From assembly GCA_964581105.1 (NCBI GenBank), contig CAZOMB010000006.1, positions 1-51,242 on the forward strand: a stretch of 51,242 nucleotides of DNA, written 5' to 3'. Positions 1 to 8,037 of this stretch are shown here, piece after piece. Both the position numbers and the translations under genes were made by a program. The DNA comes from UBA10161 sp964581105 (lineage in GTDB: Archaea; Micrarchaeota; Micrarchaeia; Anstonellales; Anstonellaceae). Each line of letters begins with the position of its first letter. Position 1 is the first letter of the stretch. The notes under the pieces were generated by a model. It was not told the DNA's origin. It was given only the letters and a program-made list of their open reading frames with translations, and did no database searches.

Positions 1-1
1 A

Positions 2-3000
2 AACCCTTCCTATAATACAAGTGCGCAATCCTCTTCTGATAAGCTTGTGCATCTTTATTCATTATGCTGGAATACTCTTGGGAAGTATTCTAAAGTCTGG
101 GACAGATTCCAAAACAGATATAGCAGCACAGTTGACGAACTCTTGACAGAGAACGAATACATTTCAAGCGATGCAATAGCTGTCCAGCTGAGTAGCCTAG
201 AAACACAGAATGACCAACAGAAGCTCTCCTTTGAAGTGGACACCTATTCCTTTGTTGATATTCTTAACATAATGTATGGTATAGAAAATGGGGGGGAATT
301 CATCAACAGTCTCTCAGATGTTGAGACAACTGAAACACTCTCAAGAGTCAATGCAAAGGAGTTTTTTGATGTCATCCACAAAAACTCACAGACATTCGGA
401 GTAATAATGCAAAGTTCAGATAAAATGGATGAAATCTACTTTGGACTTGGACAAGAGTCTGTTGAACACACCAGGCAATTCATGGAGGTCTCAAAAAGGA
501 TAGCAGAGCGAACGTATAATATCTTAACAAGGTCAGATTTTGAAAGAGTTGGCAAAAACAGGACAGATATGGCGTATGACTTTATAGATGCCATAATAAC
601 AGCCAATGCTCCGGGTTTGAACAACCTCAACAATATGGTTCTTGTAAGAGATGAGCAGGACAAAGTTGTTGGTATAAAAGATCCAACAAACAACCTCTTT
701 GTAGTAACAAGAGAAGGAGTTCAGCAAGTCTGGGACTTAAGACAATTGCGCCACATGAATCTCATAACAAAAGATTCAGATGAGCTAAGCGTTGAGGAAT
801 GGAGTGGCAGGCTAAGAGAGTTTCTAACATCAACTCAGAAGTTTATAGGAGATATGCACATATCAGATGTAAGCCCCAACTTAAGGTTTCAGCTTGACTA
901 CCGCAACATTCTTACTGAGATAGACCGGGCATATTCTGACATTGCAAGATATGTTGAAGGCTTTGAGCTTTACAGTGGCGATGCAGACTTGAAATATTCA
1001 TTTGTCAAAATAGATAAGAACCTTCTTGACATGCTTGGAGGAGTTTCACTATACGGTCCAACCGGAGAGTCTGTTGTTTACAATTCTAATGTATTCTCTT
1101 CGCAACAATTTGATGAAGATGGAAACCCAATCAAAAGGGACATAGACGAACTCCACGAACTCTTAGTCAATAACCTAAATACAGTGCTCCCAAATTTCAC
1201 AAACGAGCTAAATGAGCTTGCTGTAAGATACCTCCGCAAGGCAGGTACAGTTGACCTTGTGAGTTTTGATGAAGAGACTCAGACAACAAAAACAGAGGAC
1301 GGAGAGTATTCTTCAATACAAAAGGATGTTCACCTTCAGAACAAAACAGGTAAGGTATTTGTCTATCTGACTGGGCTCGCTCACACGCATTTGAGTGATG
1401 GTGTGGAGACAACAACTGTCGGACAGCCACCAACACTAGAAACTGAAGCAACCAAGCATTTTGATGCAAAGGACTTGCGGGCAGATATAGTGGTTTCTAT
1501 AGAAGGAAACTATTACAAGGTAGTCTTAAATGAGCAAAAGGAAAAGGACACAGAATTTATGAAAAGTGTTCAAAACCTAATTCAAACCAACTCATCAAAG
1601 CTTAATTATGTATTCTCACAGGTTAGGTATGCAGAGTTTTATCACAGTTTCTCACCTAATTTTACTTTAGAGAGTGGTCTAACGCATGGAAGGAGCCAAG
1701 AACTAAAATTCGAGAATGAAATCCAGAAGTTTGATGATATCAAGAAGAGGGTAAACGGAATTGGTTTTTTTGTCGGCTCAGAAGTCAGGTTCAAAAAAAT
1801 TGATTTTTCTACTCTAGATATACAAACTCCTGGTAAGAACTGGGCTGGGACAGTTGAATTTGACTTTTCCAAAAAAGGTAAGGACCCACAGCAGAGCCTG
1901 ATTTTAGGGGTGTTTGATCTACGCTGGCCAGAGCCTGACATATATGGAAATGAAGTAGAAAAGAACTATGGCTACAATCTGGCATCTGGAACTAGGCTTG
2001 GACTTATTTCATACAGAATAATAGACCAACTGAACCTTCTTGGGGCATTTGGGGGCAATAAAGAAACCCTACTAGGAGGCATGAGACTTGATATGCCAAA
2101 TGTTAGTGGAGGCCTAGTAGTAAGATTGGACAAAAACGAAGATCAAAAATACGAGGTTTCAGATGGAATTCTCACGGGCAAGCTCACAACAGAGAAACTT
2201 GACATAGTTGGCTATAGTGAGTTTGAGACAGGGCAAAAATCAGACTATGGGATAAATGCCATCTATAAAATTGCTGATGACGAAAGGATAATGGTCCATC
2301 TGTCGGTTCCACAACCATTTAGAGAGCTTGATGAAATATCCGTCAAGAATATAAAAACAACACTTTTGGATCTAGTAGAGGAAATTGACGAGAAAACCCC
2401 TAACTGGGAAGAGCTTACCTACCAACAGAAACAGACTCTTGTTGAAAGTTGGAGAAATGGCCTTCAGAATATAAGAAAGAGAATAGTTAGTTTTTCACCA
2501 GGCCAAGATCTACCTGCTGTTGACACACACATTTCAGTTTCATATCAGAAAGGAGATTTTATTGCAGGTGTTTCACGCATCGAGGATGAGAAAACAGGAG
2601 AGTATATCATTGGGTCGACAAACTTTGATGTTGATAACAACGTGAATGCGTCTGTGATACTGGGGAGAGAAATATCAGGCATGAAACCAAGTGAAGATTT
2701 TGGAGGGCTTAAGCTAAAATTTAAGAAAGGGCTGTTTGATAAGGAAAGCGTATTCAGCTTTGGACTTACTGAAAGATCAAAACAATTTACATATGTTCAG
2801 CAGTTGACAGGAGACCTATATTTGGCTACAAACCTTAAGGCTATTAATGATCTTTACAAAGGGACAAAAATTGAGATTGGAAAGGAGAATAAATTCGCAG
2901 CAAACTTCCAGTATGGCGCTGGAGACAATCTGAAGCTATTTGGAGTAGGGCTCAGCCTGAAGGACATTATAGATCTTGGAGATACAAACCTCTTTAACAT

Positions 3001-3190
3001 AGGATATACAAACACAAAGTCATCAGACGTGACATCAAACAGGATCACAGGGTCTTTTGATGTGCGTACAGGTAGAATTGGATTTAATGTATTTGGTGAC
3101 CTTAATATCGGAAACTTCAACGGTAAGAACAAAACCCGCCTGGATAATCTAGGTGTAAAATTCTACTTCCTCTTCCCATCAAAGAAGTAA
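2..3190 (+). CDS. Large beta-rich protein of unknown function, 3' part only
   Basis: The frame is open from the left edge of the window to a TAA stop, about 1062 visible residues. The GTG at 47 is only an internal candidate, so the N-terminus most likely lies outside the window. Residues in the first third look helical and acidic. From about residue 540 onward the sequence becomes runs of short alternating polar/hydrophobic stretches separated by G/N/D turns, for example GGLVVRLDKNEDQKYEV, GINAIYKI and NLFNIGYTNT. The chain ends in NLGVKFYFLFPSKK. This pattern resembles long beta-sheet or barrel-like surface proteins. I recognise no family, catalytic motif or C-terminal membrane anchor. It converges on the tRNA gene 4 bases downstream. 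Surface location is inference. Confidence 0.75.
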   Translation, partial: NPSYNTSAQSSSDKLVHLYSLCWNTLGKYSKVWDRFQNRYSSTVDELLTENEYISSDAIAVQLSSLETQNDQQKLSFEVDTYSFVDILNIMYGIENGGEFINSLSDVETTETLSRVNAKEFFDVIHKNSQTFGVIMQSSDKMDEIYFGLGQESVEHTRQFMEVSKRIAERTYNILTRSDFERVGKNRTDMAYDFIDAIITANAPGLNNLNNMVLVRDEQDKVVGIKDPTNNLFVVTREGVQQVWDLRQLRHMNLITKDSDELSVEEWSGRLREFLTSTQKFIGDMHISDVSPNLRFQLDYRNILTEIDRAYSDIARYVEGFELYSGDADLKYSFVKIDKNLLDMLGGVSLYGPTGESVVYNSNVFSSQQFDEDGNPIKRDIDELHELLVNNLNTVLPNFTNELNELAVRYLRKAGTVDLVSFDEETQTTKTEDGEYSSIQKDVHLQNKTGKVFVYLTGLAHTHLSDGVETTTVGQPPTLETEATKHFDAKDLRADIVVSIEGNYYKVVLNEQKEKDTEFMKSVQNLIQTNSSKLNYVFSQVRYAEFYHSFSPNFTLESGLTHGRSQELKFENEIQKFDDIKKRVNGIGFFVGSEVRFKKIDFSTLDIQTPGKNWAGTVEFDFSKKGKDPQQSLILGVFDLRWPEPDIYGNEVEKNYGYNLASGTRLGLISYRIIDQLNLLGAFGGNKETLLGGMRLDMPNVSGGLVVRLDKNEDQKYEVSDGILTGKLTTEKLDIVGYSEFETGQKSDYGINAIYKIADDERIMVHLSVPQPFRELDEISVKNIKTTLLDLVEEIDEKTPNWEELTYQQKQTLVESWRNGLQNIRKRIVSFSPGQDLPAVDTHISVSYQKGDFIAGVSRIEDEKTGEYIIGSTNFDVDNNVNASVILGREISGMKPSEDFGGLKLKFKKGLFDKESVFSFGLTERSKQFTYVQQLTGDLYLATNLKAINDLYKGTKIEIGKENKFAANFQYGAGDNLKLFGVGLSLKDIIDLGDTNLFNIGYTNTKSSDVTSNRITGSFDVRTGRIGFNVFGDLNIGNFNGKNKTRLDNLGVKFYFLFPSKK

Positions 3191-3208
3191 TAAGTGGACT
3201 CGGGGGGA

Positions 3209-3279
3209 TTTTCACATAGCTACTTCCCAACTAGGGGAGGTAGTAGGAACCCACCTTATGGAAATCTAGTGGTTCCTGC
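3209..3279 (-). other. tRNA-Ala intron 2 (non-canonical, T loop)
   Basis: About 71 nt between T-loop bases A59 and T60; the edge is ambiguous by one A. Its first nine bases, GCAGGAACC, repeat the sequence that spans the 5' splice site of intron 1. AGGAACC can pair with GGTTCCT inside the intron. Removing it restores a perfect GGGGG-TTCAAAT-CCCCC T-arm, which is the main evidence that it is an intron. Confidence 0.8.
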
Positions 3280-3301
3280 TTTGAACCCCCGGCCTCCTGC
3301 T

Positions 3302-3412
3302 TTTTTGGAACCAATTTTGCATTTTTTTGATGGAACTTTTTTGCGAAGTTCCACGAAGCAAAAAAGGTCCTTTTTGGTGAAGCTTTTTGCGCCAAAGGCG
3401 GAAAAAGGTTCC
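3302..3412 (-). other. tRNA-Ala intron 1 (canonical 37/38 site)
   Basis: About 111 nt between A37 and A38 of the tRNA. It begins GGAACC and ends with GGTTCC plus an A run, so the intron ends can pair over 6 bp, consistent with a bulge-helix-bulge substrate of the archaeal tRNA splicing endonuclease. It also contains a TGGAACTT/AAGTTCCA hairpin. No ORF. Confidence 0.8.
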
Positions 3413-3472
3413 TGCAAAGCAGGCGCGCTACCACTGCGCCACGAGCCCATGCCTTTTCTCTGGTGTAAAGCA

Positions 3473-3480
3473 TTTTTATA
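3473..3480 (-). promoter_or_regulatory. TATA box of tRNA-Ala
   Basis: Read on the minus strand, CCTATAAAAATG lies 25-32 bases before the tRNA 5' end, the normal archaeal TBP spacing. Confidence 0.6.
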
Positions 3481-3502
3481 GGCTACGTCAAAAACCCCTA
3501 TT

Positions 3503-3832
3503 ATGGGACTGCTGGAACTTATCTCAAAGGCATTAAAGCCTCGGCCGCTTTCAAAAAGAAAGGCAAAATGCCCAAAATGCAAGGCAGACCTGAACCTTGG
3601 CATGGAGCGCTGCCCTAAGTGCGGGACCCATGTGGAGTCAATGTTCAGGTTTGAGTGCCCAAAATGCAAGGCGCCAAATGAGCTGAAAGCAGAAAAGTGC
3701 AAAAACTGCGGGTATGACCTTGTCCAGAAAAAGCCCCCAAGCAAAGTGCAGTACCGCTGCCCAATATGTGGCTATGTTGCTGATTATTATATGCTTTCAT
3801 GCCCTGCGTGCGGCACAAAATTTTCAGCCTAA
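3503..3832 (+). CDS. Triple zinc-ribbon protein
   Basis: A 109-residue protein built from three CxxC pairs-of-pairs: CPKC...CPKCG (about residues 23-41), CPKC...CKNCG (about 53-70) and CPICG...CPACG (about 85-105). Each looks like a small treble-clef or zinc-ribbon unit, so it should bind up to three zinc ions. A short basic N-terminus precedes them. Such proteins in archaea usually bind nucleic acid or act as small scaffolds, but no specific function is visible. Its stop overlaps the end of the convergent DUF35 gene by 4 bases. The start ATG directly follows the divergent tRNA promoter region. Confidence 0.8.
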   Translation: MGLLELISKALKPRPLSKRKAKCPKCKADLNLGMERCPKCGTHVESMFRFECPKCKAPNELKAEKCKNCGYDLVQKKPPSKVQYRCPICGYVADYYMLSCPACGTKFSA

Positions 3833-4236
3833 TTTTTCAAAAGCCGAAACTTGTAGCCATAATGAATAAGCCCTTCTGAGTTGTCCTCTGTTATCCTCCT
3901 GAAGACCACTTCCACGCTGTCGCCTATTTTCACATCTCTTTCCCCTACTCCTACTACCTGTGCTGTTAGCTTTGGGCCTTCCTCAAGCTCAATTATTGCA
4001 AGCACATATGGGGTTTCAAGCTCAAAGCCAGGCGGACCAACAGTTATTTCTGTGAATGAGTATATTTTGCCATTTCCTGAAAAGCGCTTTGGCATAATCT
4101 TTCCCTTTCTCCTGCAAACTGGGCATAATTTCCTAGTGGGAAAGTAATTGGTATTACACTTTTCACAGCAGCTTCCCTCAAGCCTGTACCTCTCTGGTAT
4201 TCTTCTCCAGTTAATTGCTAAGTTTTCCTTTGGCAT
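3829..4236 (-). CDS. DUF35 OB-fold/zinc-ribbon protein of the thiolase-HMGS complex
   Basis: A 135-residue protein with a helix, a rubredoxin-like zinc ribbon (C24, C27, C38, C41) and an OB fold (FSGNGKIYSFTEITVGPPGF, then VLAIIELEEGPKLTAQVVG). This is the DUF35/OB_aCoA_assoc family. In methanogens this protein bridges acetoacetyl-CoA thiolase and HMG-CoA synthase into one complex and shares the CoA site. The same three genes are together here, so the same role is inferred. I chose the ATG at 4236, 4 bases after the stop of the preceding small gene, because family members begin near this point. A longer frame to 4302 exists but overlaps that gene. Confidence 0.88.
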   Translation of the reverse strand: MPKENLAINWRRIPERYRLEGSCCEKCNTNYFPTRKLCPVCRRKGKIMPKRFSGNGKIYSFTEITVGPPGFELETPYVLAIIELEEGPKLTAQVVGVGERDVKIGDSVEVVFRRITEDNSEGLIHYGYKFRLLKN

Positions 4237-4240
4237 AATA

Positions 4241-4423
4241 TCAAGCCTTTTTCTTGCCGAGCTTTCGGTATTCATGCATGCAATAGAGTATAAGCAAGGC
4301 AATTACAGTCATGTAAAGGGAAGGGGCCCTGCTGAGGAGAAGCAACAAGCCAACCAAAAACAGCAATACTGCGGATGCTGTAAAGAAAGTCTTCATTTTC
4401 TTAGTTTTTTCTCCATTTTCCAT
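4241..4423 (-). CDS. Small two-helix membrane protein in the HMGS operon
   Basis: A 60-residue protein with a charged N-terminus (MENGEKTKKMK), one hydrophobic helix (about residues 12-31), a short loop and a second hydrophobic segment (about 36-50), ending in basic KLGKKKA. It sits between the thiolase gene and the DUF35 gene in the same direction and ends 4 bases before the DUF35 start, so it is likely cotranscribed. I do not recognise a family. Its position could mean membrane tethering of the thiolase/HMGS complex, but that is only inference. A GTGGAGC/GCTCCAC hairpin lies in the 60-base gap before it. Confidence 0.65.
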   Translation of the reverse strand: MENGEKTKKMKTFFTASAVLLFLVGLLLLLSRAPSLYMTVIALLILYCMHEYRKLGKKKA

Positions 4424-4451
4424 AGTATCTCCCTCATGCTTTCTTCATCAG

Positions 4452-4470
4452 CGTGGAGCGTTGCTCCACG
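4452..4470. repeat. GTGGAGC hairpin between thiolase and small membrane gene
   Basis: CGTGGAGC-GTT-GCTCCACG, a perfect 8-bp stem with a 3-base loop, in the gap after the thiolase stop. Its stem core matches the hairpin at 15141-15160. Confidence 0.6.
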
Positions 4471-4483
4471 TCTGAAAAATTTA

Positions 4484-5644
4484 TCATAATTTTTTCATTA
4501 TGTGAACAACTGCAGTTGCCCCGCTTCCCCCTACATTGTGCGCAAGCCCTATTTTTGCATCTTTTACCTGCCTTTTGCCTGCCTGTCCGCGAAGCTGCCA
4601 TACTATTTCTGCTGCCTGCTTTACCCCAGTTGCGCCTACTGGGTGGCCGCAGCCTTTCAGGCCACCAGATGTGTTTACTGATATTTCAGAGTTAAGAGAG
4701 GTTTTGCCCTGCTCAGTCGCCTTGCCCCCTTCACCTTTCTTGAAAAAGCCCAAATCCTCAATTGCCATTATCTCTGCAATTGTAAAGCAGTCATGCACTT
4801 CTGCCAAATCAATGTCTTTTGGAGAGAGGTTTGCTTCATCAAATGCCTTTTTTGCTGCAACTTGAGTAGCCAGAAGCGAGCTCATGCTTTTTCTTGAGTG
4901 CAATGCCAAATGATCGCTTGCCTGAGTTGATGCAAGTATTTCAATTGGTTTTTCGCAAACCTTTTTTGCCTTGTCAAGGGGCATTAAAACAGCAACAGCT
5001 GCGCCGTCTGTTATTGGGGAGCAGTCAAAAAGCTTCAAAGGGGTTGCAATAGGCCTTGAGTTAAGCACTGTATCAAGGTTTATTTCATTCTGAAAGTGCG
5101 CATACTTGTTTTTTGATGCATTTGCATGGTTTTTCACTGCAACCTGGGCCATCTGCTTTTCAGTTGTGCCATATTCAGCCATATGCCTTGTTGCCATAAG
5201 CGCATATAGCCCTGGGAAAGTTGCTCCCATGAAAAGCTCCCATTCCTGGTCTCCTGCCCCTCCAAGCGCAGATGTGACTTCATTGCCAGGAGTGTCAGTC
5301 ATTTTCTCTACCCCTCCTACTACAACTGTATCATGCACTCCTGAGGCAATTGCCAAATAAGCCTGGCGCAAGGCAGCCCCGCCAGAAGCGCAGGCTGCCT
5401 CAATGCGGGTTGCAGGAACAGGCGTTAAGCCCATTGAGTCTGCAACAAGTGCCCCTACATGCTCTTGGCCAACAAGGCTGCCAGGTGCCATTGTGCCAAT
5501 ATAAAGGCTGTCAATTTCACTGCCAGAAAGCTTGGAGTCCTCAAGAGCGTTTCTTCCTGCCTCAATAAGCATGTCCCTAAAGCCCCGTGTCCACTCTTCG
5601 CCAAACTTGGACATGCCAACCCCTACTATTGCAACTTTTCTCAT
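4484..5644 (-). CDS. Acetyl-CoA C-acetyltransferase (archaeal acetoacetyl-CoA thiolase)
   Basis: A 386-residue thiolase-superfamily enzyme that condenses two acetyl-CoA to acetoacetyl-CoA, first step of the mevalonate pathway. The nucleophile is C85 in EAACASGGAA. Later motifs are LAEVHDCFTIAE, GGLKGCGHPVGATG with the His and Cys typical of the family, and the C-terminal HNVGGSGA. Length and motif order match the archaeal SCP-x-like thiolases that work with HMG-CoA synthase and DUF35. Its start is 4 bases after the HMGS stop, so the two are translationally close in one operon. Archaeal thiolases of this type are often misnamed sterol carrier protein or acetyl-CoA acetyltransferase. Confidence 0.93.
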   Translation of the reverse strand: MRKVAIVGVGMSKFGEEWTRGFRDMLIEAGRNALEDSKLSGSEIDSLYIGTMAPGSLVGQEHVGALVADSMGLTPVPATRIEAACASGGAALRQAYLAIASGVHDTVVVGGVEKMTDTPGNEVTSALGGAGDQEWELFMGATFPGLYALMATRHMAEYGTTEKQMAQVAVKNHANASKNKYAHFQNEINLDTVLNSRPIATPLKLFDCSPITDGAAVAVLMPLDKAKKVCEKPIEILASTQASDHLALHSRKSMSSLLATQVAAKKAFDEANLSPKDIDLAEVHDCFTIAEIMAIEDLGFFKKGEGGKATEQGKTSLNSEISVNTSGGLKGCGHPVGATGVKQAAEIVWQLRGQAGKRQVKDAKIGLAHNVGGSGATAVVHIMKKL

Positions 5645-5648
5645 AAAA

Positions 5649-6710
5649 TCACAGGCTTTTCAGCTTTCTTCTGTGCTTTACATATACTCCATAGTCAATG
5701 TACTCTTTGTCAGCAATATAGTCTGCAAGCGTTTTTCCTTTGTATTTTTTCCTTTTCTCAAGTATGCCATCCTTTACTTCAATTGAAAATGCGTCGCTTC
5801 CAGCCCCAGAGCCAAATGAAGTCACAACAATCCTTTGGCCTGGCTTTGCAATGTCAAGCACGCCTGCAAGGCCTATCATTGATGCGCCTGAGTAAGTATT
5901 GCCTATTACTGGCGTGAACAAGCCTGGCTTTACTTTTTCAGTGCCAATTCCCATTTTCTTTGCAGCTGAAATAGGGAACTTGCCGTTTGGCTGGTGAAAC
6001 ACAAAGTAATCATAGTCAGATGCCCTTGTGCTGGTCTTTTCAAACAATCCCTGGGTTGCTCCCATTATATGCCTGAAATAAGCAGGAGTTCCTGTAAACC
6101 TTCCTCCATGGGATGGAAAGTCTGCGCCCTGCCTTCTCCAAAAGTCAGGCGTGTCTGTTGTAAATGAGTAAGTTGCCTCTATTTCTGCAACAAAGTCCTT
6201 GCGGTCCCTTCCAATAAGAAAAGCGCCAGCACCAGCAGAAGCAGTATATTCCAATGCATCACCTGGCCTTCCTTGCGACGTATCTGCGCCTATTGCAAGG
6301 CCAAAGCGAATCATATTTGAGCAGACCATGCCCATACACATCTGCATTCCTGCTGTGCCTGCCTTGCAGGCAAACTCCAAGTCAGCTGCAGTAAGCTCAG
6401 GGGTTGCTCCCACTGCTTCTGCCACAATTGTTGCAGTAGGCTTTACTGCATAGGGGTGTGACTCAGAGCCAACATAAACTGCTCCAATTGCCTCTGGCTC
6501 TATTTTTGCAAAAGCAATTGCATTTCTTGCAGCCTCAACAGAAAGGGTTGCAGAGTCCTCATCAACATCTGGCACAGATTTTTCAAGCACTCCCAAGCCT
6601 TTTGTTATCCTTTCCCCTTCTTCCCCCCATACTCTTGCAATTTCAGAGGTTTTTATCCTGTATTTTGGCACGCAAGAGCCATAGCCGATTATTCCTGCTG
6701 CTTCTACCAT
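5649..6710 (-). CDS. Hydroxymethylglutaryl-CoA synthase
   Basis: A 353-residue archaeal HMG-CoA synthase. It adds acetyl-CoA to acetoacetyl-CoA to give HMG-CoA. Visible residues are the catalytic Glu region GSESHPYAVKPT (about 81-92), the nucleophile C115 in LEFACKAGTAGMQ, and the catalytic His in FVFHQPNGKFP (about H239), followed by GNTYSGASMIGLAG. The length matches the short archaeal form (about 350 residues) rather than the longer eukaryotic one. It lies between the HTH regulator and the thiolase, 9 and 4 bases away, in one minus-strand operon. HMG-CoA reductase is not in this window. Confidence 0.95.
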   Translation of the reverse strand: MVEAAGIIGYGSCVPKYRIKTSEIARVWGEEGERITKGLGVLEKSVPDVDEDSATLSVEAARNAIAFAKIEPEAIGAVYVGSESHPYAVKPTATIVAEAVGATPELTAADLEFACKAGTAGMQMCMGMVCSNMIRFGLAIGADTSQGRPGDALEYTASAGAGAFLIGRDRKDFVAEIEATYSFTTDTPDFWRRQGADFPSHGGRFTGTPAYFRHIMGATQGLFEKTSTRASDYDYFVFHQPNGKFPISAAKKMGIGTEKVKPGLFTPVIGNTYSGASMIGLAGVLDIAKPGQRIVVTSFGSGAGSDAFSIEVKDGILEKRKKYKGKTLADYIADKEYIDYGVYVKHRRKLKSL

Positions 6711-6719
6711 AATAACAGC

Positions 6720-7403
6720 TCATATCTTGTTCAATGCTTCCTTGATTTTCTTCAAGTCAGTATTTGTTGAAATCACAGGTATTTGCTCTCTTTCTGCTAT
6801 TTTTACTGCCAATGGGTCAACTTCTTTTATCCCGTGCAGCACAACAACAGAAGGTTTCATTGGGGTTACCCTTATGACAACCATTGGCGAGCGTCCTGTT
6901 GACACTTGTGCAAATATGAATGCTCTTTCTGACATGCTTCCATAAAGCTTTGGAAACTGGTTGTATGGCATTTCAAGTATTATCTTCAGGCTTTCCATCA
7001 TAGTATAGCCATAGAGCTTTTTTACTTTCATAAGCTCCTCATTTGCAACCACTTTGCCCCCAATAAGCTTCTGAAAATCAAGTGCAGATATGCTGGTTGC
7101 AAACTCATGAACTTCAAAGTATTGCTCTGTTTTTTCAACGCCTTGCTGGAGCTTTGAAAGTATTGGGTTTCCCCGTTCATTGTCTATTTTTACCAAAGCA
7201 TCTACAAATCTTTTTATTACGCCTGAGCCTGGGGACTTTCTCCTGTTTCCCTCATAGTCGCTTATTGTTGAAGGCGAGATTTTCAGCAGCTCAGCCAATT
7301 CTGCCTGTGTTATTGCAAATATTTCCCTCCACTTTTTCATTGTAGAGCCAGGCGTTTGGCTAAGGGTTATTTCCCCAGCTATCTCGTTCTTTATTTTTTC
7401 CAT
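6720..7403 (-). CDS. HTH regulator heading the HMG-CoA synthase operon
   Basis: A 227-residue protein with an N-terminal Cro/CI-type helix-turn-helix (WREIFAITQAELAELLKISP STISDYEGNRR, about residues 25-57). The C-terminal domain (about 90-225) resembles the ligand- or effector-like domain of COG1709 archaeal regulators, which are commonly found beside HMG-CoA synthase. I chose ATG 7403 rather than the first ATG at 7463 because a TATA box (7433-7442) lies about 34 bases before 7403 and would fall inside the longer frame. This predicts a leaderless mRNA. Control of its own operon, and so of isoprenoid supply, is inferred from position. Confidence 0.85.
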   Translation of the reverse strand: MEKIKNEIAGEITLSQTPGSTMKKWREIFAITQAELAELLKISPSTISDYEGNRRKSPGSGVIKRFVDALVKIDNERGNPILSKLQQGVEKTEQYFEVHEFATSISALDFQKLIGGKVVANEELMKVKKLYGYTMMESLKIILEMPYNQFPKLYGSMSERAFIFAQVSTGRSPMVVIRVTPMKPSVVVLHGIKEVDPLAVKIAEREQIPVISTNTDLKKIKEALNKI

Positions 7404-7432
7404 AATTACCGGAAAAATTAGCTTCAAAACAG

Positions 7433-7442
7433 CTTTTAAAAC
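7433..7442 (-). promoter_or_regulatory. TATA box of the regulator-HMGS-thiolase-DUF35 operon
   Basis: Minus-strand GTTTTAAAAG centred about 34 bases before ATG 7403. It supports the short start of the regulator and a leaderless transcript. Confidence 0.5.
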
Positions 7443-7515
7443 TATCGAACATGCATTTGACATCTGACGAATAGCCCCATAGCTCTTTTTATGATTTCAC
7501 CCCGTTTCTCTTTTC

Positions 7516-8037
7516 ATGGTGCTCTCAGACAAGGACATCAAAAGCTATATCAAAAAAGGAAAGCTGGCATTTGAGCCTGCAATTTCTGACTCGCAAATAG
7601 GCGCAGCCTCAGTTGACTTGACTTTAGCAGGCCGCTTTTGGCTGTTCAAGCAAAGGTTTATTGGCAAAAATCCAGTAGATTTGTCAAAAGTCCCATTCTC
7701 AAAAGCAATACAGGAAAAAAAGCTAAAATCAATAATCATCCCCCCAGGGGGCATGGTATTGGGAATTACAAGAGAGAAAATTTCCTTGCCACTTGATTTA
7801 ATGGGAACATTGGAAGGAAGAAGCAGATTCGCAAGAATGGGCCTGGCAGTTCATGTGACTTCCGCAATGGTCCAGCCAGGCTCGCAAAACCATCAGGTAC
7901 TAGAGATAGTTAACTTTGCGCCTTTTCCAGTGAAAATAAGGGAAGGGATGAGAATAAGCCAAATAGTGTTCGAGAGACTGGAAACAAAGACCAGCAAGCC
8001 ATACTCAAAATTCGGCAAAATCGCAAAAAAACAGTAA
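7516..8037 (+). CDS. dcd: dCTP deaminase family protein
   Basis: A 173-residue dCTP deaminase/dUTPase-fold protein. The core motif GRSRFARMGLAVHV (about residues 103-116) is followed by TSAMVQPGSQNH and QVLEIVNFAP; the Glu in QVLE matches the catalytic Glu of dCTP deaminases. The N-terminal SVDLTLAGRFWLF is also typical. It would convert dCTP to dUTP, or hydrolyse as well if bifunctional; the sequence does not decide which. A second member of this fold is encoded at 9808-10296. The gene is convergent with aIF5B, with adjacent stop codons. Confidence 0.87.
   Translation: MVLSDKDIKSYIKKGKLAFEPAISDSQIGAASVDLTLAGRFWLFKQRFIGKNPVDLSKVPFSKAIQEKKLKSIIIPPGGMVLGITREKISLPLDLMGTLEGRSRFARMGLAVHVTSAMVQPGSQNHQVLEIVNFAPFPVKIREGMRISQIVFERLETKTSKPYSKFGKIAKKQ

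Larger units (their letters stand above)
3195..3448 (-). tRNA. tRNA-Ala(UGC) with two introns
   Basis: Exons are 3448-3413, 3301-3280 and 3208-3195; joined they give a 72-nt cloverleaf. Acceptor GGGCTCG (3448-3442) pairs with CGAGTCC (3202-3196) and contains the G3-U70 wobble that is the alanine identity element. D-arm is GCGC-AGTGGTA-GCGC. Anticodon stem CCTGC/GCAGG has loop TTTGCAA with anticodon TGC. T stem GGGGG/CCCCC encloses TTCAAAT. The discriminator is A at 3195, and CCA is not encoded. Intron 1 sits one base after the anticodon, the usual archaeal place. Intron 2 interrupts the T loop. A TATA element lies 25-32 bases upstream. Confidence 0.9.

Noticed and set aside
3231..3744. Plus- and minus-strand frames covering the tRNA region
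   Set aside because: They overlap the tRNA exons and introns and the zinc-ribbon gene, and have no protein-like composition.
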